The translations under genes and the position numbers were made by a program. Positions 32,939 through 40,172 of a stretch of DNA of 40,172 nt are shown here, one piece after another. The DNA lies in NCBI GenBank assembly GCA_900556025.1, contig USNG01000012.1, positions 1 to 40,172 on the forward strand, given 5' to 3'. Origin of the DNA: an uncultured Mycoplasmatota bacterium. GTDB lineage: Bacteria > Bacillota_I > Bacilli_A > RF39 > UBA660. The number at the start of each line of letters is the position of its first letter. The stretch's first letter is position 1. The notes beneath the pieces are model-generated. The model saw only the letters and a program-made list of their open reading frames with translations, did no database searches and was not told the DNA's origin.

Positions 32939-35122
32939 ATGAAGAAAAATATCATTACAATATTATTATTCTCTATTTTTTTCTTTTGTATTCCTTTTAG
33001 AATATATGCTTCTTATGACGCTGTAATAACAGGAAACACTGTTAGAATAAGAAATGGTGCTGGAACTAATAACGATGCAATATTTACGCTTAATAGTAAT
33101 ACTTCAATTAGTGTTATAGATAAAACATTATATACTGGTGAAGGTTGTGACAAAAAATGGTATAAAATTAGTTATAATGATAAGATTGGTTATGTTTGTA
33201 GTATTTATGTAAAATTTATTGATGCTTCTTTCGATAATATTAATGTTGTTGATTATTCTGCTCGTGTTAGTGGAAATAATGTTTCTATAAGACAAAGTGC
33301 AACTACAAGTTCAAAAAGTATCGATTCTCTTTCTTTAGGAGTTAATGTTGAAATTTTAGAACAAGTTAATAAAAATAATTCTGGTTGTTCATCAAATACA
33401 TGGTACAAGATAAGATATTATGGTGATGCAACTGGATATATTTGTTCAACTTACGTTGATAAGAAGCAAGATATAACTGCTAGTGATGGTGAGTATGAAA
33501 AAGTATTAAGAGAAGCTGGATTTCCTGATTCATATTTGCCTTACCTAGTTTACTTACATAATAAATATCCTAATTGGAATTTCATTGCTAAAAATACTAA
33601 TTTAGATTTTTCGGCTTCTGTTAGTAGTGAAGCTGGTAAAAACTATATGCAAACAACAAATAATAATTATAGGACATCTAATGTAATGGCTGAAAAAGGT
33701 GGATGGTATAAAGTTAATGAGCAAGTGATAGCTTTCTATATGGATCCTAGAAACTGGTTAAACGATAAACGTATATTTGCTTTTGAAAAGCTAGATTATG
33801 ATGATAGTTTAAAAGAAAAATACCCTTCTCTAGTTAAAGCGATATTTCAAGGTGGTAAACTATCAGATGACATTTATACTAATGCTATGGTTAACGCAGG
33901 AAGTAAAAATAGAATTAGTCCTGTTCATATAGCAAGTAGAATTAGACTTGAAGTTGGTGCTGATGGAAGCGATTCTACTAATGGATGCGAATTTACTTTT
34001 AAAGGACAAAAAAATAGTGGATTTTATAATTTCTTTAATATTGGTGCTTATGAAGAAACAATTGATGGTGTTAAATATAGTTCAATTACTAGAGGACTTG
34101 CCTATGCAGCTAAATTAATTAATAGAGATGGTGAATTATGGAATAATATTGAGACATCTATTACTGAAGGAAGTAGTTTTTTAGCTAATGGATATGTTAA
34201 TAAAGGACAAGGAACTTTATATTATCAAAAATTTAATGTTTCACCTGATGCTTATTACAATACTTATACACATCAATATCAAACAAATATTCAAGCTCCA
34301 GCTATTGAAGGTAATACAGCATTCAATTCTTATATTAAAGCAAATGTAGTTAATAACAATTATATATTTGAAATTCCAGTATATAATAATATGCCTGCTT
34401 ACTCTTCTCTACCTAATTCAGGTGATACTAATAATGACTTAGCAAATCTTTCTGTAGAAGGTTTTGATATTACTCCTGCTTTTGATAGTGATGTATTAAC
34501 ATATGACGTATACATTCCAAAAGCAACAACTAAAATAAATATTATTGCTACTTCTAGTAGTAGCTTAGCTACAGTAAGTGGAAATGGCGAGATTGAATTG
34601 TTAACTGATGAAAGTGACTTAACAATAACTGTAAAAGCACAAAGTGGTGAAATTAAAAAATATACTTTATCAGTACATAAAGTTGATGATACAACTACTT
34701 GTGATCAAGCTATAGGAAATGCAGCTTTAAGTGTTAATGGAAATTATGCTACTAAATTAAAAAATAATACTACTGTTGCTACATTAAGAACTGCTTTATT
34801 TAAATCAGGAGCTAAAAATGTTACTATAACTGATGCTAAAAATAATAATGTTAATGATAATACAATAATAGGCACAGGATTCAAATTACAAATCGAAACA
34901 AGTATTGAATCTAAAACATATGCTTTATCAGTTAAAGGCGATACTTCTGGTGATGGTAAAATTACTATTCTTGATTTATTACAAGTTCAAAAACATATTA
35001 AGGGAGTTAGAACATTAAGTGGTGAATACTTAATAGCTGGTGATACTTCTAGTGATGGTAAAGTTACTATTCTTGATTTATTACAAATACAAAAACATAT
35101 TAAAGGAGCTCAATCTTTATAA
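32939..35122 (+). CDS. Secreted glucosaminidase with SH3 domains and a C-terminal dockerin
   Basis: Exported 727-aa peptidoglycan hydrolase. In order: signal peptide (1-24, ending RIYA), two bacterial SH3 domains (about 25-85 with GNTVRIRNGAGTNND, and 92-157 with GNNVSIRQSATTS), a LytD-type endo-beta-N-acetylglucosaminidase domain (about 180-450; HIASRIRLEVGADGSD, FYNFFNIGAY, NGYVNKGQGTLYYQKFNV, YTHQYQTNIQAP), a cadherin-like beta-sandwich (about 499-580), a small linker module and a dockerin (667-727). The dockerin has two calcium loops, GDTSGDGKITILD and GDTSSDGKVTILD, each followed by a helix ending QKHIKG. The next gene, 10 bp on, encodes a cohesin-like protein. Confidence 0.88.
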   Translation: MKKNIITILLFSIFFFCIPFRIYASYDAVITGNTVRIRNGAGTNNDAIFTLNSNTSISVIDKTLYTGEGCDKKWYKISYNDKIGYVCSIYVKFIDASFDNINVVDYSARVSGNNVSIRQSATTSSKSIDSLSLGVNVEILEQVNKNNSGCSSNTWYKIRYYGDATGYICSTYVDKKQDITASDGEYEKVLREAGFPDSYLPYLVYLHNKYPNWNFIAKNTNLDFSASVSSEAGKNYMQTTNNNYRTSNVMAEKGGWYKVNEQVIAFYMDPRNWLNDKRIFAFEKLDYDDSLKEKYPSLVKAIFQGGKLSDDIYTNAMVNAGSKNRISPVHIASRIRLEVGADGSDSTNGCEFTFKGQKNSGFYNFFNIGAYEETIDGVKYSSITRGLAYAAKLINRDGELWNNIETSITEGSSFLANGYVNKGQGTLYYQKFNVSPDAYYNTYTHQYQTNIQAPAIEGNTAFNSYIKANVVNNNYIFEIPVYNNMPAYSSLPNSGDTNNDLANLSVEGFDITPAFDSDVLTYDVYIPKATTKINIIATSSSSLATVSGNGEIELLTDESDLTITVKAQSGEIKKYTLSVHKVDDTTTCDQAIGNAALSVNGNYATKLKNNTTVATLRTALFKSGAKNVTITDAKNNNVNDNTIIGTGFKLQIETSIESKTYALSVKGDTSGDGKITILDLLQVQKHIKGVRTLSGEYLIAGDTSSDGKVTILDLLQIQKHIKGAQSL
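34940..35108 (+). repeat. Duplicated dockerin repeat in DNA
   Basis: Two almost identical copies of about 66 bp (34940-35006 and 35042-35108, offset 102 bp) encode the two F-hand segments of the dockerin. The high DNA identity suggests recent duplication or gene conversion. Confidence 0.75.
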
Positions 35123-35132
35123 GGAGGATTAA

Positions 35133-36575
35133 ATGAAAAAATTATTTAAATATTTGAGTTTAATAATTGTTAGTACACTTATTATGATAAGTGGTACAAT
35201 AGTTGTTAATGCTGCTTCTGCTTCGATTAGTATTACATCAGGTACAAGTAGAATAGTTGTTGGAAAGGAATTTAAAGTAACAATTAAAATATCTTCTGGT
35301 GGATTACTTGGTTCTTGGGAATTTACACCTAGTTATGATTCTAAAAAACTTAAAATGATATCTGGTGAATCCTCTATTGCTGATGTTGGAGATGGGAAAA
35401 TTAAATCTAAATCTTATACATATAAATTTAAAGCAATTGGTACTGGTAGTAGTAATATAAGTGTTAAAAGTGCGGGTGCATTAGCATGGGATGAATCAAA
35501 GTTATCTTTATCAATTGGACATAAAACAATTAAAGTAATCACTCAAGCTGAACTTGAAGCTTCCTACTCTAAAGTAAATACATTAAAATCTTTAAGTGTT
35601 GATGGATTAGAATTAAGTCCTTCATTTAAAAGTGATACATTAAATTATACAACTAATGCTGATAGTAATACTACATCAGTAAATGTTAAATGTTCAGTAA
35701 CTGATAGTAAAGCTTCTGTAAGTGGTTGTGGTAATCATGATGTTTCTGAAGGTGATAATAAAATAAATATAGTTGTTACTGCTGAAAATGGAAGCACTAG
35801 AACATATACAGTAACTATTAATGTTACTGATCCTAATCCTATTGAAGTAGAAATAGATAACAATAAATATGTAGTTGTTAAAAGAGAAAGTAATTTAGAA
35901 TGTCCTAGTGATTATGAAAAGAAAGAAATAACAATAAACGATCAAAAAATCCCAGCATTCTATAATGAATTAAATAATTTTACTCTAGTTGGTTTAAAAA
36001 ATAGTGATGGAGATATTAAACTATTCTTATATGATGAAAAAAATAATAAATATAGTTTCTATAGTGAAGTAAAATTAAATCAAATAAAAATATATCCATT
36101 AGATATAGATAAAGATTTTGGAAGTACATATAAAAAAACTAATGTTAAAATAAATGATATTGAATTTCAAGCTATGAAAACAGATAATAGTAACTACTCT
36201 ATTGTTCATGCTAGAAATTTAGGTGATGGTAAAAATGACTATTACATCTATGATGAAAAACTAAATACACTAATAACTTATTCAAGTGAATTTGAAAATT
36301 TATATAAAGAAAAATCAGATTCTTATAAAAAGATAATATTTATATTACTTGCTGAATCATGTGTAGTTGTTTTGATTCTTATATTTATGTTATTTTCTAA
36401 AATTAAAAAGGATAAAAAAAGAAAAAAAATAATGATTGATATAGAAAAAGATATAAAAAAGAATAAAGAAGATGAAAGAATAAAAAAAGAGAAAAAAGAA
36501 AAAAATAATAAAAAGGATAAAGATAAAAAGAAAAATAAAGAGGAAGATCAAGAATTAGAAAAAGACGATGAATAG
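35133..36575 (+). CDS. Membrane-anchored cohesin-like protein
   Basis: 480-aa surface protein with its C-terminus inside the cell. In order: signal peptide (1 to ~28, ending VNAA), a cohesin-like beta domain (about 30-145; VVGKEFKVTIKISSGG, then WEFTPSYDSKKLKMISGE, then YTYKFKAIGTGSSNISVKS), a cadherin-like beta-sandwich (about 155-235), an unrecognised extracellular region (240-395), one membrane helix (about 401-422) and a highly charged Lys/Glu tail. Cohesins bind dockerins; the gene just upstream ends in a dockerin, so this is inferred to tether that hydrolase to the membrane. AAGGAGG precedes the ATG. Confidence 0.75.
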   Translation: MKKLFKYLSLIIVSTLIMISGTIVVNAASASISITSGTSRIVVGKEFKVTIKISSGGLLGSWEFTPSYDSKKLKMISGESSIADVGDGKIKSKSYTYKFKAIGTGSSNISVKSAGALAWDESKLSLSIGHKTIKVITQAELEASYSKVNTLKSLSVDGLELSPSFKSDTLNYTTNADSNTTSVNVKCSVTDSKASVSGCGNHDVSEGDNKINIVVTAENGSTRTYTVTINVTDPNPIEVEIDNNKYVVVKRESNLECPSDYEKKEITINDQKIPAFYNELNNFTLVGLKNSDGDIKLFLYDEKNNKYSFYSEVKLNQIKIYPLDIDKDFGSTYKKTNVKINDIEFQAMKTDNSNYSIVHARNLGDGKNDYYIYDEKLNTLITYSSEFENLYKEKSDSYKKIIFILLAESCVVVLILIFMLFSKIKKDKKRKKIMIDIEKDIKKNKEDERIKKEKKEKNNKKDKDKKKNKEEDQELEKDDE

Positions 36576-36587
36576 AAAGTGATATTT

Positions 36588-38444
36588 ATGAAAAAGAAAA
36601 AGTTATTTAGAGCTTTAGTAACCGTTTTACTTATTATATTACAATTACTGGGCTTAGGTTTTATTATTTATGCATTGGTACTTTATAAAGGAGTTGAAAC
36701 ATTTTATAGAGTACTTGGAACTATCATATTGATTTATTTTTTCTTACTTCTATCCTATTTGTTATTAAATAGTATTAAAAAGAAAAATACTAAATCATTT
36801 ATAGCATTAATTGTTTTTACATTATTAATTGTTGGAATAGAATTTACTGGGTTTTATTATTTAAATAAAATATATGTAGCTTTAAATTCTTATAATAAAG
36901 ATAAAAATATGTATTATAGTAGTTTAGTTAGCTATGATAAAACACTTAAAACTTACAAAGATTTAAATGATAATAAAATTGGTATTATTGAAGATGTAAA
37001 TGATATTGAAGGATATGTTCTTCCTAAAGAAATTATTGGTGACTTAAAATTAGAAAATAATAATAAAATAGTTAAATATAATTCTACTATGGAATTACTT
37101 CATGCTTTAAAGAATAAAGAAATTGAAGCAGCATTCTTTAGTTCAAATTATATTGATATGTTTTATACTTTAGATGGATATGAAAATATTGAAGAAGATA
37201 CAGTTGTTTTATATGAGACTTCTAAAGAATATGTTTCAAAAGAAGAAAATATTAAAAGTGAAACTTCTTCTTTAAATAAACCATTTACTATGTTATTAAT
37301 AGGTGTTGATTCTTCAAAAGATGGTGTTACTTCTGGATATAATGCTGATGTGTTATTACTTGTTACATTTAATCCTAATACTCTTAGAGCTACACTTACT
37401 TCTGTGCCAAGAGACATGTATTTAAAGACTGCTTGTTCAGGTAATGCTTATAGACGTATCAATACTACTACATGGGGAAGTTCAAGTAGCTGTGCTGTTA
37501 AAACAATTGAAAATTTATTTGATGTTGATATTGATTATTATGCTAAAATTAACTTTAAAGGTGTTGTGCAATTAGTGGATGCTGTTGGTGGAATTGATGT
37601 TGATGTTCCATATTCACTATGTGAACAAAATAGTAGTAGAAAATGGGGAAATAATACACAATATATAGAAAAAGGAAAACAACATTTGAATGGTGAACAA
37701 GCATTAGCTTTAGCTAGAAATAGACATAGTGCTAAGGATTCTAAAAAAATGAAACAATATTGCCCTACTTATACTGAAGGTGTAAGAAATGATTATCAAA
37801 GAGGAAAAAATCAAATGAAAGTTATTATGGGTATAGTTAAAGCTGCTACTAAATTGACTGATCCTAATCAAGCTGTTAATATTCTTGAAAAAATAAGCAG
37901 TAATTTCCAAACTAATGTTACAACAGATGACGTGTTATCGTTATATAGTTTAGCTAAATCACTAGTTATTTCTGATACTACTGAACTTGTAAATGTGCAA
38001 AGATTACAGCTTAAAGGTTATAATGCATGGAAAACTGTATATGAGCCTTCTTCTAAATCATATCCTGCGGTTACTATTCCATATACAGGAAGTATTAAAG
38101 ATATAAAAAATGAAATGAATATTAATTTAGGTAAAAGTAATTATACATTAATTAAAAGTATCTCATTTGACTTAAATAAACCTTATGAGAGCACAATTAT
38201 TGGTCAAGATAAATATGTTCAGGAAAAAATTAAAACTATGCCTAACCTTTCTACATATAGCGTTAGTGATATTAAGACATTTGCTAGTAATAATAACAAA
38301 ACAATACAATTTGTTGATGTTGATACTAATCAAAATGTTGATATTTATGATTATAGTACATATCATTTTTATAGTCAAAGTGTTCATAAAGATACTATTC
38401 TTGATATGGTAAATGATATAGTTATTAAAGTTAAAATGAATTAG
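36588..38444 (+). CDS. LytR-CpsA-Psr (LCP) family protein
   Basis: Membrane enzyme of about 618 aa that moves lipid-linked glycopolymers such as wall teichoic acid onto peptidoglycan. Three N-terminal hydrophobic segments (within 1-105) are followed by an extracellular ~130-aa region resembling a small solute-binding-protein lobe (KIGIIEDVNDIEGYVLPKE, then NSTMELLHALKNKEIEAAFF) and then the LCP domain from about residue 235: MLLIGVDSSKDG, NADVLLLVTFNP, LTSVPRDMYL, INFKGVVQLVDAVGGIDVDVP and ALALARNRHS. ATG 36588 with AAAGTGAT upstream is preferred over the GTG at 36579. It follows the cohesin gene closely. Confidence 0.88.
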   Translation: MKKKKLFRALVTVLLIILQLLGLGFIIYALVLYKGVETFYRVLGTIILIYFFLLLSYLLLNSIKKKNTKSFIALIVFTLLIVGIEFTGFYYLNKIYVALNSYNKDKNMYYSSLVSYDKTLKTYKDLNDNKIGIIEDVNDIEGYVLPKEIIGDLKLENNNKIVKYNSTMELLHALKNKEIEAAFFSSNYIDMFYTLDGYENIEEDTVVLYETSKEYVSKEENIKSETSSLNKPFTMLLIGVDSSKDGVTSGYNADVLLLVTFNPNTLRATLTSVPRDMYLKTACSGNAYRRINTTTWGSSSSCAVKTIENLFDVDIDYYAKINFKGVVQLVDAVGGIDVDVPYSLCEQNSSRKWGNNTQYIEKGKQHLNGEQALALARNRHSAKDSKKMKQYCPTYTEGVRNDYQRGKNQMKVIMGIVKAATKLTDPNQAVNILEKISSNFQTNVTTDDVLSLYSLAKSLVISDTTELVNVQRLQLKGYNAWKTVYEPSSKSYPAVTIPYTGSIKDIKNEMNINLGKSNYTLIKSISFDLNKPYESTIIGQDKYVQEKIKTMPNLSTYSVSDIKTFASNNNKTIQFVDVDTNQNVDIYDYSTYHFYSQSVHKDTILDMVNDIVIKVKMN

Positions 38445-38466
38445 AGAAGAAATTCTCTTTTTTAAT
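38443..38466 (+). terminator. Terminator of the dockerin-cohesin-LCP operon
   Basis: AGAGAA-GAAA-TTCTCT with a GNRA-type loop, followed by TTTTTTAATTTT. The stem overlaps the LCP stop codon. Confidence 0.8.
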
Positions 38467-38473
38467 TTTGATT

Positions 38474-38502
38474 AAAAAGAGATTGAATAAATCAATCTCA
38501 AA
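38474..38502 (-). terminator. Terminator of the 39-aa gene
   Basis: GAGATTGA-tttat-TCAATCTC on the minus strand (38492-38499 with 38479-38486), followed by TTTTTAAT. Confidence 0.8.
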
Positions 38503-38507
38503 TAATA

Positions 38508-38627
38508 TTATAAATCTTCTATTTCTTTCATTGATAAGCCAGTAATTTCAGAAATAGTATTTAAATCAATATTTTTTTCTTTCATTTTTTCTTCTAATTT
38601 TTCGATTCTCTCATCAATAGTTGCCAT
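38508..38627 (-). CDS. 39-aa protein resembling the C-terminal tail of Rpn nucleases
   Basis: A complete small gene: promoter, ribosome site (AGGTGAT, 6 nt before ATG), 39 codons and terminator. The N-terminal half is a charged helix (MATIDERIEKLEEKMKEK) and the C-terminal half reads NIDLNTISEITGLSMKEIEDL in two parts, which is very like the last ~25 residues of Rpn/YhgA-type PD-(D/E)XK proteins. It has no nuclease domain. It could be a stand-alone relative of the short Rpn tail proteins reported to restrain their nuclease, or a remnant. Low G+C codons match the host rather than the cassette beside it. Confidence 0.7.
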   Translation of the reverse strand: MATIDERIEKLEEKMKEKNIDLNTISEITGLSMKEIEDL

Positions 38628-38646
38628 TAATATCACCTCATTTATA

Positions 38647-38674
38647 AGTATATCATATTATCATTCATTGTCAA
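38647..38674 (-). promoter_or_regulatory. Promoter of the 39-aa gene
   Basis: On the minus strand TTGACA (38669-38674), 16 bp, TATACT (38647-38652) preceded by TGA. Confidence 0.7.
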
Positions 38675-38729
38675 TATTAGTTTTTATAATATTTTTTATT
38701 TTTCTATATTAATATTCTGTTTCATCTGT

Positions 38730-38735
38730 TATAAT
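38730..38735 (+). promoter_or_regulatory. Extended -10 element of the XRE cassette
   Basis: TGTTATAAT, a perfect -10 with TGn extension, lies 41 bp before the XRE start; no clear -35 is seen. The gene starts after AATGGAGGATCGAT, a strong ribosome site. Confidence 0.5.
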
Positions 38736-38776
38736 GGGATTTAGAATAAACTCAACCAAATTAATGGAGGATCGAT

Positions 38777-39424
38777 ATGAGCATATTAGATGGTGATAAA
38801 GATAATATCTTTGGAGAACGCCTTAAGAATTTACGAACCATTATAATGAAAAAAACTCAGAAAGAGTTCTCTGAGTTTATGTCTATTCCGCAGCCTACAT
38901 TATCGGCATATGAAAGTGGTCGAAACAAACCAACAGTTGATGTAGTAATAAATATCGCAGATAAGTGTAATGTTTCTATGGATTGGCTATGCGGCAGAGA
39001 TGAGCAATCACATATGAATTCTCTTGGAGATGTCATGAATTTTCTTTTTGATCTATATGAAACAAAAGAGTTTTCATGCAAAACAATTGTTCATGATAGA
39101 GTGGACATTGAAGATGGTACTGAAACCGATGATACAGATCGAAACTGGATCCAGATGATGTTCTACCATTGTGAGAACAAGCATAATCCAGACAATATTT
39201 ATAGCCAGGATATCTGTGCTATGATCAAAAAAGTCTATGAACTGCACAGTCGATTGATTAATTATGATTATCCTCAGGATTATTATGATTCAGAAAAAAA
39301 GCGATTAATTGCTAGTTATAAAGATTTTCCTATTACCAAAACAGATTTTTCTGGAATATCTGAAGAAGATAGATTAAAAATGAGAAATGAAATTATGAGG
39401 GCTGAATGGGAAAAACAAAAATAG
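38777..39424 (+). CDS. XRE-family transcriptional regulator
   Basis: 215-aa DNA-binding protein. Residues about 12-70 form a Cro/CI-type helix-turn-helix (FGERLKNLRTIIMKKTQKEF, then PQPTLSAYESGRNKPTVDVV, then DWLCGRDEQ). The remaining ~140 residues are an unrecognised, mostly charged domain with CENKHNPDNIY and a C-terminal helix, possibly a sensor. Codons such as CGC, CTT, ACC and CGA are more frequent than in the rest of the window. It leads a three-gene plus-strand set and probably controls it. Confidence 0.82.
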   Translation: MSILDGDKDNIFGERLKNLRTIIMKKTQKEFSEFMSIPQPTLSAYESGRNKPTVDVVINIADKCNVSMDWLCGRDEQSHMNSLGDVMNFLFDLYETKEFSCKTIVHDRVDIEDGTETDDTDRNWIQMMFYHCENKHNPDNIYSQDICAMIKKVYELHSRLINYDYPQDYYDSEKKRLIASYKDFPITKTDFSGISEEDRLKMRNEIMRAEWEKQK

Positions 39425-39443
39425 ATTATAAGGAGATAAAAAA

Positions 39444-39716
39444 ATGGCATCAATGACGAAAAAAGAAAGAGCAAAATATTATTGCAAGAAACTTTGCAAC
39501 AGTCCTACCTCAGAAACAGTAACCGAAATTGCAAATTCTATTAATGGTCTGATTTATTCTGAAAGCAAAGAACCCGTATCCGAAAAATATAAATTAGAGC
39601 TTATCACTCTAATGGAAGAGAACTGGACGGAGTTTTACCCCATTTTAGAACATGCCGAAAATCAAGCAATTTTAGCATTAATTTCTCAAATAAAAACAAT
39701 AATAAAGAAACAGTAA
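39444..39716 (+). CDS. Small hypothetical protein in the XRE cassette
   Basis: 90-aa cytosolic protein, mostly helical, with a basic start (MASMTKKERAKYYCKKLCNS) and acidic middle (LELITLMEENWTEFYPILEH). No recognised domain. AAGGAGAT precedes the ATG, 20 bp after the XRE gene, so it is in the same transcript. Codon style matches the XRE gene. Confidence 0.65.
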   Translation: MASMTKKERAKYYCKKLCNSPTSETVTEIANSINGLIYSESKEPVSEKYKLELITLMEENWTEFYPILEHAENQAILALISQIKTIIKKQ

Positions 39717-39733
39717 CTTTTGGAGGCAAACAA

Positions 39734-40172
39734 ATGACAAGTATTACAATTAGTATAATCTCGGCAATTATTTCATTCTGTGCATTTATATTTTCAATAT
39801 ATACCTTTTCAAAAAACAAAGCCCTCACACAACGTACAAACGAATTATCCGAAATTCAGACAAAAACTGGTCAAGGTCAACTAGAAATACAACTTAGAGA
39901 ACTAATAAATGTTGCTTCTCGTGAAATCGCACATTACGGACTTGAACTTGAACAAAATCCTTCAAGCCAAACACTAATTAAAGCATTTGAAAGTGCAGAA
40001 GAACAATATCGGAATGCATATGAAGAAGCTTGTAGCAAGTATCTTGATGGAAAACTTGATAAAGATCGTTTTGAAAAAATGTATTTAATTGAAATACAAA
40101 ATCTTGTTACCAATGAAGATCAGAGAGAACATTATGACGCAACCCAATCACATTATCGTTGCACATTAACTG
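39734..40172 (+). CDS. Membrane-anchored coiled-coil protein, runs off the window
   Basis: Partial gene, 146 codons visible from the ATG at 39734, with TGGAGG 7 nt upstream; the 3' end is outside. An N-terminal membrane helix (SITISIISAIISFCAFIFSIYTF, residues about 3-25) is followed by a long helical, coiled-coil-like cytosolic region rich in Glu and Gln. No catalytic motif is visible in the part shown. Proteins of this shape are common in accessory and phage-defence cassettes, but nothing here proves that role. Confidence 0.7.
   Translation, partial: MTSITISIISAIISFCAFIFSIYTFSKNKALTQRTNELSEIQTKTGQGQLEIQLRELINVASREIAHYGLELEQNPSSQTLIKAFESAEEQYRNAYEEACSKYLDGKLDKDRFEKMYLIEIQNLVTNEDQREHYDATQSHYRCTLT

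Noticed and set aside
1..40172. CRISPR array, tRNA, rRNA, insertion sequence
   Set aside because: No regularly spaced repeats, no cloverleaf or rRNA-like sequence, and no transposase or integrase gene were found on either strand.

Overview
The window is chromosomal DNA from a very AT-rich, low-G+C Gram-positive bacterium (Bacillota). It carries endospore genes (yqfC, a yqfD fragment, a gerA-gerC-gerB germinant-receptor operon), a wall teichoic acid (WTA) cluster, a sortase-type surface protein and an LCP protein, so the cell has a classical Gram-positive wall and probably forms spores. UGA is used as a stop (ends of yqfC, gerA and tagO), so the standard bacterial code applies. An uncultured gut-type Clostridia or Bacilli lineage is likely, but genus cannot be read from the sequence.

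Layout. (1) 1-4.8 kb: pyrimidine synthesis. A partial pyrE-like gene on the minus strand diverges from the plus-strand operon pyrC-pyrF-pyrK-pyrD. (2) 4.86-5.44 kb: yqfC and the first quarter of yqfD, cut short at a hairpin. The bias toward A-ending codons changes strand at the same point, so 5.4 kb looks like an inversion or rearrangement breakpoint, a replichore boundary or an assembly join. (3) 5.4-11.6 kb, minus strand: a polyamine block, potABCD (spermidine/putrescine importer), putrescine carbamoyltransferase (aguB) and an APC exchanger (aguD-like). (4) 11.7-13.5 kb: a sortase-anchored surface protein with SPOR-like repeats behind a perfect consensus promoter. (5) 13.7-17.3 kb: the germinant-receptor operon. 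(6) 17.3-19.4 kb: two unknown genes, then khpA, rpsP and a HAD phosphatase.

(7) 19.4-32.8 kb, minus strand: the WTA and cell-surface region. It holds tagGH export, a membrane-anchored NodB deacetylase, tagD, three CDP-glycerol glycerophosphotransferase-type enzymes (one fused to a glycosyltransferase), a GT2, gpsA, a GNAT/M20-peptidase pair behind an unusual structured leader, and tagO. GpsA and TagD supply glycerol-3-phosphate and CDP-glycerol, TagO primes the lipid carrier, the transferases build the polymer and TagGH exports it. (8) 32.9-38.4 kb, plus strand: a secreted glucosaminidase ending in a dockerin, a membrane-anchored cohesin-like protein, and an LCP ligase. This looks like a cellulosome-style docking pair used for a peptidoglycan hydrolase and is the most interesting unit in the window. 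(9) 38.5-40.2 kb: a 39-aa small protein gene resembling the tail of Rpn nucleases, then an XRE regulator, an unknown gene and a membrane/coiled-coil protein that runs off the edge. These last three have a different codon style and look acquired.

Most operons have readable sigma-A-type promoters and intrinsic terminators, several overlapping stop codons or one another. I saw no rRNA, tRNA, CRISPR array, insertion sequence or integrase.
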